From positions 186,001-250,000 of the forward strand of contig NZ_JANHKS010000004.1 in assembly GCF_028682175.1 (NCBI RefSeq): a stretch of 64,000 nt of DNA, given 5' to 3'. The translations under genes and the position numbers were made by a program. The stretch comes from Pseudomonas putida. Its GTDB lineage: Bacteria > Pseudomonadota > Gammaproteobacteria > Pseudomonadales > Pseudomonadaceae. The notes beneath the pieces are model-generated. The model was not told the origin of the DNA. It was given only the letters and a program-made list of their open reading frames with translations, and searched no databases. Shown in pieces: positions 1 through 6,501 of the stretch. Positions within the stretch are counted from its first letter, which is position 1, and each line of letters opens with the position of its first letter.

Positions 1-197
1 ACCCTTACAAAGCGTTATTGCCGAATGCGATAAGGATAAGCCCATTATCAAGGACCCGCGAAATCTTATTCTCAAAAAGATGGACACAGGAGAAAAATAA
101 TCTATTCGGTCTGCGATTCTGCGTCGAGTTATCAATTTTTTTTCAGGCCGGCGCTAGTAGTATTTTCTGCATTATGGACAGCACGGATTTTCCTCCA
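1..197. other. Leader region before the desulfurase gene
   Basis: AT-richer sequence at the window edge. The desulfurase frame stays open upstream to about position 18. The residues it would add before 198 do not resemble the family, whose members begin close to the conserved 'FDYAATTP' motif. No RNA gene or clear promoter was recognised. An alternative in-frame ATG lies at 174. Confidence 0.4.
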
Positions 198-1355
198 ATG
201 AGCACCCTTCCCTGTTATTTCGATTACGCCGCCACCACCCCTGTCGATGACCGCGTCATCCAGGCCATGGTCACGTGCCTGGGCCGCGAAGGCACCTTTG
301 GCAACCCGGCTTCCAGCTCCCACGGCTACGGCAACCAGGCCCGCCAGGCCGTTGAACTGGCACGGCGTCAGGTCGCTGAACTGGTGGGCTGCGGCGCCGA
401 ATCGATCATCTGGACCTCGGGTGCCACCGAGTCCAACAACCTCGCCATCAAGGGCATGGCCCAGAGCGCCAAGGGCCCGCGCCGCCACCTCATCACCAGC
501 CGCATCGAGCACAAGGCGGTGGTCGATACCGTTTCGCAACTCGAACAGGCAGGCTTCCCGGTGACCTGGCTCGAGCCTGACCGTCAGGGCCTGATCCAGC
601 CCGAAGCCGTGCGCCAGGCACTGCGCGAAGACACCCTGCTGGTGTCGCTGATGATGGTCAACAACGAACTGGGCACGCTGACCGACATTGCCGCCATCGG
701 TGAGTTGGTGCGTGAGCATGGCGCGATTTTCCACGTCGATGCGGCGCAAGGCGCGGGCAAACTGGCCATTGATCTGAATACGCTGGCCGTGGACCTGATG
801 TCGTTCTCCGCCCACAAGATCTACGGCCCCAAGGGCATTGGCGCACTGTATGTAGGTGAACGGGCCCGACCGCTGCTCGAAGCGCAGATCCACGGTGGCG
901 GCCATGAGCAGGGTTTCCGTTCCGGCACCCTGGCCACCCACCAGATTGTCGGCATGGGCTCGGCGTATGCCCTGGCCAGCGCCGAGATGGCCGAAGAGGT
1001 TCAGCGTATTTCCGAGCTGTCGGCGCAATTGCGCGAAGGTCTGCTGCAATTGCCGGGGGTCAGTCTCAATGGCGATCCGCTGCAGCGCGTGCCCCACACG
1101 CTGAACATCTGCGTCGACAAGGCCGGCTTCAACGCCTTGAGCCTGGCGGCTGACATTGCGGTGTCTTCGACGTCGGCCTGCAATTCGGCCAGCAGCGGCG
1201 CTTCCCATGTGCTGCTCGCGCTGGGCCTGACCCAGGCGCAGGCCGGCAGCAGCCTGCGCCTGAGCCTGGGCCGCTACACCCAGGCCGCAGACGTTGAAAA
1301 AGCCATCGCCGTGATCGCCCAGCGGTTGAACAGCCAGGCCACGACCTTCTGGTGA
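198..1355 (+). CDS. Cysteine desulfurase (NifS/IscS-like, class V aminotransferase fold)
   Basis: This PLP enzyme probably takes sulfur from L-cysteine as a persulfide, giving alanine, for Fe-S or thio-cofactor synthesis in the cytosol. From the chosen ATG the product is 385 residues. It shows 'FDYAATTP' at the N-terminus, 'TSGATESNN' for cofactor binding, the PLP lysine in 'SAHKIYGPKG' (about K207) and a catalytic-loop cysteine in 'STSACNSAS' (about C328, close to the IscS position). The start at 198 was chosen because the family begins just before the FDYAATTP motif; neither 174 nor 198 has a strong Shine-Dalgarno. No iscR/iscU/hscAB genes are adjacent, so it is a stand-alone desulfurase rather than the housekeeping isc copy. 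Its TGA stop is the first triplet of the left inverted repeat of the neighbouring cassette. Confidence 0.9.
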   Translation: MSTLPCYFDYAATTPVDDRVIQAMVTCLGREGTFGNPASSSHGYGNQARQAVELARRQVAELVGCGAESIIWTSGATESNNLAIKGMAQSAKGPRRHLITSRIEHKAVVDTVSQLEQAGFPVTWLEPDRQGLIQPEAVRQALREDTLLVSLMMVNNELGTLTDIAAIGELVREHGAIFHVDAAQGAGKLAIDLNTLAVDLMSFSAHKIYGPKGIGALYVGERARPLLEAQIHGGGHEQGFRSGTLATHQIVGMGSAYALASAEMAEEVQRISELSAQLREGLLQLPGVSLNGDPLQRVPHTLNICVDKAGFNALSLAADIAVSSTSACNSASSGASHVLLALGLTQAQAGSSLRLSLGRYTQAADVEKAIAVIAQRLNSQATTFW

Positions 1356-1407
1356 GGTGTAACCTCCAGAGGTTACATTTCGGAAAGTAACCCCTAGAGG
1401 TTACTTT
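1353..1407. repeat. Left 55-bp terminal inverted repeat (two tandem palindromes)
   Basis: Two palindromes lie in series. The outer is TGTAACCT-N4-AGGTTACA (1358-1377) and the inner is AAAGTAACC-N6-GGTTACTTT (1384-1407). The reverse complement of 2792-2846 matches this block at 46 of 55 positions with no gap. All nine mismatches fall in the two loops and the linker. The block contains the stop codon of the desulfurase (1353-1355) and that of the DUF3307 gene (1401-1403, minus strand). Confidence 0.9.
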
Positions 1408-2129
1408 CCTGACAGTTTGAGCACCGCCAAGCCAATCGCGATGCTCACCGTGAAACTCACCAGCGTGCCGAGCAGCACGTATTCGCTGAGCGGACGCTGG
1501 TCGGCGCCCTTGATGTCGTTGAACCGCAGAATGCTCTTGGCTGTGAGCAGAAAGCCGATGGCGGACCACTGCTCCAGCAGCACGAACGTCAGAATCAACA
1601 CTCGCTCCAGATAGCCGATCCAGGTGCCGGCCTTCTTCAGCGAGTCTTTGCTACTGGCCTCCACGGCCGCCATGAACGGCGTCAGCACCGCGCCGGTCAA
1701 CGCCGAGGCGGGCCGGAGCACCAGGACATACGCCAGCAGCACCAACAGGTTATGGCCGGTGAACAGGGTTTTGCACAGCTCCCAGGCCCAGTTCCAGTAC
1801 CCTTCGGCACTGAGCCAGATCACCGTCAATGCACCAACCTGCAAGCCGAACTGCAGCACGAAGGCAAATGCCGATCTAACCTTCGTCATTAGCCAGCCGA
1901 TCAGCGCCCGAATCAGCGCAAACCCCAGGCCTGCGCCAAGCGCAGGTAGCCCGTGGCGATCGAACGCAAACAGCACGGCAGCGACCGCAGCACCTTGCAC
2001 CAGCGCCTGTAGTCCCCTGAACGCAAGGCTCGCCGGTTGGCCGCGATGCTCTTGCCATTTGCCGAAAACGAACTCAAGCAGCAGATTGAGCAGAATCAAC
2101 GCCAGCAAGACGGTAGAGGCATCACGCAT
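1401..2129 (-). CDS. DUF3307 family membrane protein
   Basis: The 242-residue product is dominated by hydrophobic segments (about six to seven potential membrane helices), starting at residues 5-15 and recurring to the C-terminus, so it should lie in the inner membrane. The sequence resembles the DUF3307 family; function is not established. I chose the ATG at 2129 because it overlaps the 3' end of the upstream satD-like gene by 8 nt, which implies translational coupling; a longer frame to 2333 is the shadow of that gene. The two families are, to my recollection, often neighbours. The stop codon lies inside the inner palindrome of the left inverted repeat. Within the pair it is the natural candidate for an effector or sensor in the membrane, but that role is inference. 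Confidence 0.7.
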   Translation of the reverse strand: MRDASTVLLALILLNLLLEFVFGKWQEHRGQPASLAFRGLQALVQGAAVAAVLFAFDRHGLPALGAGLGFALIRALIGWLMTKVRSAFAFVLQFGLQVGALTVIWLSAEGYWNWAWELCKTLFTGHNLLVLLAYVLVLRPASALTGAVLTPFMAAVEASSKDSLKKAGTWIGYLERVLILTFVLLEQWSAIGFLLTAKSILRFNDIKGADQRPLSEYVLLGTLVSFTVSIAIGLAVLKLSGK

Positions 2130-2739
2130 CGACCACCTCCAGCAGCCATTGCCCGGTACAAGCCAGGTAGCGATCCAGCAAACGCGCCTGCCCCCGCTGC
2201 AAGGCCTTGTTGACCGCGACGCGGGACTTGCCCAGTTGCTCGGCGATGCTTTGCTGGTCGCCGCCGTCCAATAGATGCGCGTAATAGGCTTGAGCCTCCA
2301 CCACCGTCCATTTGTCGACGACGGCGGCGACAAACTCGGTTACCAGCCCGGCGCCGCGCTGCAACAGCGGGTCATGACTGAACAGGCCCAGAGTCAGTTT
2401 TTTCATGCCATCGAGCCCTTGTCCCGACAGCACGAAAGCTTCGCCGTAGCGCCCGCCGGATGCCGCGCCGCCAATGCCGATGGCAATCCGCGCATCCCAA
2501 CGCTCGCCCGCCGGGCTTGCCGAAATCAGACCGGCACGAATCGCCAGCGCACATTCAAACGCCTTGGCAGCATGTTTCAGCTCCACCTGAAAACCATCAC
2601 CACGGAAGGTGTCGATGGTCAGGCCGTAGGGCTTCTTCAGCGTCGCAAGCACGCGTTTGAGCCCGTCAAGATAGGCATGGGTGTCGCTGACGGTCTGGGA
2701 ATGCATCAGATCCCCGGTCAACACGGCTTTGGTGGTCAT
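2122..2739 (-). CDS. SatD family protein: cyclase-like domain plus C-terminal helix-turn-helix
   Basis: The 205-residue product resembles the SatD family. The first ~120 residues read like a degenerate class III nucleotidyl-cyclase/GGDEF-type fold: an Asp in 'AVLTGDLM' (D10) and one in 'FRGDGFQVEL' (D48) sit where the two metal-binding aspartates would be, followed by 'ARIAIGIGGAASG...GEAFVLSG', like the 'IGIHTGE...G..VN.A' strand-loop of cyclases. Residues ~161-190 ('DQQSIAEQLGKSRVAVNKAL') look like a sigma-region-4 or HTH segment that could bind DNA. There are no membrane segments. It is the first gene of the cassette and overlaps the DUF3307 gene by 8 nt. Whether it makes a nucleotide signal, only binds one, or acts purely as a regulator cannot be told from sequence. 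Confidence 0.65.
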   Translation of the reverse strand: MTTKAVLTGDLMHSQTVSDTHAYLDGLKRVLATLKKPYGLTIDTFRGDGFQVELKHAAKAFECALAIRAGLISASPAGERWDARIAIGIGGAASGGRYGEAFVLSGQGLDGMKKLTLGLFSHDPLLQRGAGLVTEFVAAVVDKWTVVEAQAYYAHLLDGGDQQSIAEQLGKSRVAVNKALQRGQARLLDRYLACTGQWLLEVVDA

Positions 2740-2771
2740 GGGCGCCCCACAAGGAAAGTGCGATAGCGACC

Positions 2772-2800
2772 ACTATAGGCCAAATTGCAGAAAAGTAACC
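2772..2800 (-). promoter_or_regulatory. Candidate promoter of the satD-DUF3307 pair overlapping a palindrome
   Basis: On the minus strand a TATAGT -10 (2772-2777) lies 17 nt downstream of GGTTAC (2795-2800) in the -35 position. GGTTAC is an arm of the inner palindrome of the right inverted repeat. The -35 is weak, so an activator or repressor at the palindrome is plausible. Confidence 0.35.
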
Positions 2801-2846
2801 TTTTTGGGTTACTTTCGAAAATGTAACCTGAAAAGGTTACACCTCA
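2792..2846. repeat. Right 55-bp terminal inverted repeat (two tandem palindromes)
   Basis: This is the mirror image of the left repeat. The inner palindrome AAAGTAACC-N6-GGTTACTTT is at 2792-2815 and the outer TGTAACCT-N4-AGGTTACA at 2822-2841, ending CCTCA. All palindrome arms are identical to the left copy; the loops (TTTTTG and GAAA) differ. It lies upstream of the satD-like gene and between it and patB. Confidence 0.9.
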
Positions 2847-2948
2847 AGCCGCGCAAACCCTGCCAAACCCCGTGAAAACAGGGGCCCGGCCATCACACAA
2901 CCACTCCGCTCTCTGGCACAATCGCGCATCCGTTTTTCCGAGACAGTC

Positions 2949-4103
2949 ATGAGCATGGACCTGAACAGCGTTTATCAGCGCCTGAACACCGGCAGCAAGA
3001 AGTGGAGCCAGTACCCGCAGGACGTGTTGCCGATGTGGGTGGCCGACATGGACTTCGCGGTGGCCGAGCCGATCATGCAGGCGCTGAAGAATCGTCTGGA
3101 GCACCCGCTGCTTGGTTATTCGGTGGCACAGGACCGTCTGCGGCAGACGCTGGTGGCGCGCCTGGCCGATCAGTATGGCTGGCACATCGCGCCGGAAGAC
3201 CTGGTGTTCCTGCCGGGCGTTGAGCCTGGGGTGAACATGGCGCTCAATGCGCTGGTCCAGGCTGACAGCGCCGTCGTGGTACAAACGCCGAACTACTCGC
3301 CGCTGCTGGATGCCCCCGGAAACTGGGACCTGGCGCGGATTGATCTGCCGTTTCACGCCGATGCAGATGGCACCTATCCCACCGACATCAACGCTCTGCA
3401 AAACACCCTGTCCGACGCCCGCTGCCTGCTGCTGAGCAACCCGCACAACCCGCTGGGCAAGGTCTTCGAGCGCGATGAGTTGCGCGCCATCGGCCAGGCC
3501 TGTGTGGACCGTGATGTGCTGATCATCTCCGACGAGATTCACGCCGACATCCTGTTCGACGGGCGCAAGCACACCCCCATCGCATCCTTGAGCCCAGAGA
3601 TCGCCGCGCGCACGGTCACGCTGATGTCCGCCAGCAAGGCCTGGAACATCGCCGGGATGAAGACCGCCTTCGCCATCGTGCAGAACCCCGAGCTGCGCAA
3701 GCGCTTCAACCGCGGCCAGCGCGGCTTGGTCGACAGCGTCAACGTGCTCGGTTATGAAGCCACCCAGGCGGCCTACAGCGAAGGCGGCGCGTGGCTTGCG
3801 CAGATCATGGCCTACCTGCAGGACAACCGCGACTATCTGGCCCACGCCATCAAGACCCGTTTTCCCGGCATTGCCATGAACCTGCCGCAAAGTACCTTCC
3901 TGGCCTGGCTGGATTGCTCGGGGCTTAGTCTGGAGAACCCACAGCGGTTTTTCCTTGAGCAGGCAAAGGTGGCGATGAGCGCGGGTCTGGAATTCGGCGA
4001 CGATTGCGGGCAGTTCGTGCGCCTGAACTTTGGCTGCCCGCGGCCAATGCTCGAAGAAGCACTGGCGCGGATGGAGCGCAGCCTGCCCGTCAGAAATACT
4101 TGA
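2949..4103 (+). CDS. PatB/MalY-type PLP-dependent C-S lyase (cystathionine beta-lyase)
   Basis: An aminotransferase-fold enzyme expected to cleave C-S bonds of cystathionine or related cysteine conjugates to a thiol, pyruvate and ammonia. The 384-residue length is normal for the family. Visible motifs are 'LPMWVADMDFAV' near the N-terminus, 'NPHNPLGKVF', 'IISDEIHADIL', and the PLP lysine in 'SASKAWNIAGMKTAF' (K230). The start ATG at 2949 is also the first in frame. The gene ends in a 14-nt convergent overlap with the DUF1624 gene. Its other neighbour across the cassette is a cysteine desulfurase, so the original context may have been a small sulfur-amino-acid locus. The substrate cannot be read from sequence. 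Confidence 0.9.
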   Translation: MSMDLNSVYQRLNTGSKKWSQYPQDVLPMWVADMDFAVAEPIMQALKNRLEHPLLGYSVAQDRLRQTLVARLADQYGWHIAPEDLVFLPGVEPGVNMALNALVQADSAVVVQTPNYSPLLDAPGNWDLARIDLPFHADADGTYPTDINALQNTLSDARCLLLSNPHNPLGKVFERDELRAIGQACVDRDVLIISDEIHADILFDGRKHTPIASLSPEIAARTVTLMSASKAWNIAGMKTAFAIVQNPELRKRFNRGQRGLVDSVNVLGYEATQAAYSEGGAWLAQIMAYLQDNRDYLAHAIKTRFPGIAMNLPQSTFLAWLDCSGLSLENPQRFFLEQAKVAMSAGLEFGDDCGQFVRLNFGCPRPMLEEALARMERSLPVRNT

Positions 4104-5256
4104 GCCAGGAGATGTCGCGACGCCGGGCCTTGAGCTCGGCGAACCAGCGCACCGCGGGGAACAGCGCCACGATCAGCACCGCAGCGCACAACCACACCGC
4201 CGCGACCGAATCGAAGCCGAAGTAACGGCCCTGATTCTGCCCCCACAACGCGACGGCGATCAGGTACTGCACCTTGAGCACGTACAGGTGCAGCAGGTAG
4301 AAAAACATTGGGGCGGCACCAAAGATCACCAGCGGCTTGAGCCATTTCGACGACCCGGCGCGCTCCAGCCACGCCAGCATCAGCAGGCCCACGCCCAGCG
4401 TCAGGCTCAGGAACAGCAGCGATGGCGGGTACTTGGTGATGTTGAAAATGCACATCAAGGTCAGAGTCAGGGTGTCGCCGGGCGCCCAGGGTTTCTCGCC
4501 GTAACCGTTGATACCGCGCAAGGCCAGGAACAGCGCCAGCAGGCCAACGCCCCAGGCGACCAGATTGGTCTGGCGCCTGATGGCATCTGCGTTACGGGCG
4601 AACCACGGCCCGGCGGCGTAGCCCACCGCGATGACGCCGATCCACGGCAACAATGGATATGAGGTGCGCAGACGCAGGCTGTCGCCGACCCCGATCCAGC
4701 CTCGGTCATGCAACACGGCCCAGGGAATGTGCATCAGCGAGTCGGCCCCGAAATGCAGGGTATCCAGCATGTTGTGCCCGGCGATGATCGCGATGCCCAA
4801 GGCGGCCAGGGCCACACGCGGCAAGGCGACCAGCGCCGCGAGTGCGATCATGCTCAGGCCGATAGCCCAGATCACTTGCAGGTAGATCACAGCGGGCGGG
4901 AACTCAAAGGTCCAGGCGAAGTTGACCAGCGTCACCTCCAGCGCAATCAGCACCAGCCCGCGAACGAACAGGAAACGGCTGACCTGCCCCCGGCCCGGAT
5001 AACGCTCGCCGTAGAGAAACGCCGAAAGGCCGGTCAGAAACACGAACAGCGGCGCGCAGAAATGCGCCAGGGTGCGGCTGACGAACAATTCCGGGCTGGT
5101 GCTGGCGACATCCATCGGGTCGGACACTTGGCGATGCAGGAAGAAGGTTTCGCGCACGTGATCCAGCAGCATGAAAACGATGATGAGGCCGCGTAAGGCG
5201 TCGATCGATTGCAAACGGGTGTGGATCGCCGGCAATACGGACTGGAAGCGACTCAT
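4090..5256 (-). CDS. DUF1624 / heparan-alpha-glucosaminide N-acetyltransferase-like membrane protein
   Basis: The 388-residue polytopic inner-membrane protein opens with '[25 protein letters not shown]', the hallmark of membrane acyltransferases of the DUF1624/HGSNAT-like group. About ten hydrophobic segments follow. A transferred acyl group and acceptor are not identifiable. The gene starts inside the last codons of folE2 (ATGA overlap, 5253-5256), so the two are translationally coupled and should share folE2 control, including the Zur-like site upstream. It converges on patB with a 14-nt overlap of coding sequence. Confidence 0.8.
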   Translation of the reverse strand: MSRFQSVLPAIHTRLQSIDALRGLIIVFMLLDHVRETFFLHRQVSDPMDVASTSPELFVSRTLAHFCAPLFVFLTGLSAFLYGERYPGRGQVSRFLFVRGLVLIALEVTLVNFAWTFEFPPAVIYLQVIWAIGLSMIALAALVALPRVALAALGIAIIAGHNMLDTLHFGADSLMHIPWAVLHDRGWIGVGDSLRLRTSYPLLPWIGVIAVGYAAGPWFARNADAIRRQTNLVAWGVGLLALFLALRGINGYGEKPWAPGDTLTLTLMCIFNITKYPPSLLFLSLTLGVGLLMLAWLERAGSSKWLKPLVIFGAAPMFFYLLHLYVLKVQYLIAVALWGQNQGRYFGFDSVAAVWLCAAVLIVALFPAVRWFAELKARRRDISWLKYF

Positions 5257-6191
5257 GGGCGGCGCCCCTCATTCACAGCCCCGAACGTCGGCGCGCGGCC
5301 GATGGATGACCAGGCCACGGCATCATGGGGGTGCAGGCTTTCAAGGTGCCTGACCGACACGCTGCTTACCGGAAAACCCATGGCCAGCGCCTGCTGAACC
5401 TTGCGCGCCGCATCCTCGACGTACATCAGGTTCTGCCCGTTGAGCCGGGCGAAGGCCTGTTCGTCGGCGCGCTTGACCGCCGTCTGCACCGGTGTGCCGA
5501 GGGCGTCTTCGATCAGGTCGATCAGGCTGTGCAAGCCCAGGTGATCGGCGTCCTGGTCGATCCGCACCTGAACCCGGGCCACGCTGCGCTGGCTGTGGGG
5601 CGTGGCATGGGAACCGTTGTGGCGCAACCACGCAGACACCTGCGCGCTGTCCACGGGACCTGCGCCGAAATGCAGGATGAATGCCTGTTCCAGCAGTTGC
5701 CGGGACAGCGCAGCCGAACATGGGCAGGTAGACGAATAAGTCACCTCGACGCCCGCTTCGAGCCACAGACGGCCCTGCTGCCATTGCGCATCGAGCACCA
5801 CCGGATAGGATTTCCAGCCGCTCAAACCCTGAGTGACCAGCGCCGGGCGTTTGCACAGCAGATCGAAGGTCAGGCGCAGCCGGGCCTGGGAGCTATGGCA
5901 ATCGGCGTGGCTGGCCACCATCAATTCTAACAGCGCGGCAAGGCTGGCCGGGCTTACCGCCTGATGTTCGGCGAAACGGTCGAGCAGCGTGTACAGCCGC
6001 GACATGTGAATGCCCTTGATCTGCGGCACCGGCAGATCGACATGCAGGTCGGCACGGGCATGAACCGGAGCGGCGGCGCCGGGCTCGTCGAGGGTCAGGG
6101 GAATGTCGATGCCCTGCATGCCGACCCAGTCGAGCGGCAGCAGGGCTTGGGACAATTCGGAGGAAGCAACGTCGGGAAGCGGATTGTTCAT
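5253..6191 (-). CDS. folE2: GTP cyclohydrolase FolE2 (type IB)
   Basis: FolE2 converts GTP to 7,8-dihydroneopterin triphosphate, the first step of tetrahydrofolate synthesis. Unlike zinc-dependent FolE it can work with other metals. The 312-residue product shows the type IB hallmarks '[10 protein letters not shown]' near the N-terminus, 'KGIHMSRLY', and the conserved cysteine stretch '[12 protein letters not shown]'. The ATG at 6191 is followed downstream by an ATGA overlap with the DUF1624 gene. A Zur-type operator (6224-6236) lies about 33 nt upstream. Zur control of a second GTP cyclohydrolase in zinc starvation is established for several bacteria. The zinc-dependent folE is not in the window. 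Confidence 0.93.
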   Translation of the reverse strand: MNNPLPDVASSELSQALLPLDWVGMQGIDIPLTLDEPGAAAPVHARADLHVDLPVPQIKGIHMSRLYTLLDRFAEHQAVSPASLAALLELMVASHADCHSSQARLRLTFDLLCKRPALVTQGLSGWKSYPVVLDAQWQQGRLWLEAGVEVTYSSTCPCSAALSRQLLEQAFILHFGAGPVDSAQVSAWLRHNGSHATPHSQRSVARVQVRIDQDADHLGLHSLIDLIEDALGTPVQTAVKRADEQAFARLNGQNLMYVEDAARKVQQALAMGFPVSSVSVRHLESLHPHDAVAWSSIGRAPTFGAVNEGRRP

Positions 6192-6223
6192 GGGAAGGAT
6201 GAAGTCTCGAAGCGCATTTGATA

Positions 6224-6236
6224 GTTATAACATAAC
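6224..6236. promoter_or_regulatory. Zur box upstream of folE2
   Basis: GTTAT-AAC-ATAAC is a perfect palindrome with 3-nt spacer. The surrounding minus-strand sequence GAAATGTTATGTTATAAC closely matches the gammaproteobacterial Zur consensus (GAAATGTTATA-type half site). Its position just upstream of folE2, a known zinc-starvation gene, supports the call. Confidence 0.75.
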
Positions 6237-6305
6237 ATTTCAAATGCAGACTTCCCACTGCTACGGGATCGGGGTATTCACAAAGGACGGGGGGGTGTCG
6301 ATAAC

Positions 6306-6396
6306 CTGTGGGAGCGGGCTTGCCCGCGAATGCGGTGTATCAAGCTACATCGAAGCGTCATCCCTGACGCATTCGCGGGCAAGCCCGCTCCCACAG
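6306..6396. repeat. REP doublet (GTGGGAGCGGGCTTGCCCGCG class)
   Basis: Two inverted copies of a Pseudomonas REP beginning CTGTGGGAGCGGGCTTGCCC, separated by a short linker, lie in the folE2-ggt gap. The 310-bp gap 6192-6501 holds this, the next doublet and the Zur box. Confidence 0.9.
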
Positions 6397-6424
6397 ATCC
6401 GATCCAGGCAGCCATCCCACGGTC

Positions 6425-6494
6425 CCGTAGCAGCACGGCTTGCCCGCGGGAGCGATTTCAGGGACGCCCCCGCCGGCAAGCCAGACTGCTACGG
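6425..6494. repeat. REP doublet (CCGTAGCAGCACGGCTTGCC class)
   Basis: Inverted copies of the second REP class, ending ACTGCTACGG, lie directly beyond the ggt stop codon. Confidence 0.9.
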
Positions 6495-6501
6495 TTAGGC
6501 C

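Larger units (their letters stand above)
1353..2846. mobile_element. Candidate inverted-repeat-bounded cassette (satD-like plus DUF3307)
   Basis: A 1,494-bp unit with near-perfect 55-bp terminal inverted repeats encloses only two overlapping minus-strand genes. No transposase is encoded inside, and no flanking target duplication is evident: the triplets TGA and TCA at the edges continue the inverted repeat instead. It lies between two plus-strand sulfur-amino-acid enzymes that would otherwise be only about 100 bp apart. Mobility is inferred from structure alone. The palindromes could instead be paired regulatory sites. Confidence 0.5.

Noticed and set aside
132..1208. 358-residue minus-strand frame
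   Set aside because: Antisense shadow of the cysteine desulfurase gene.
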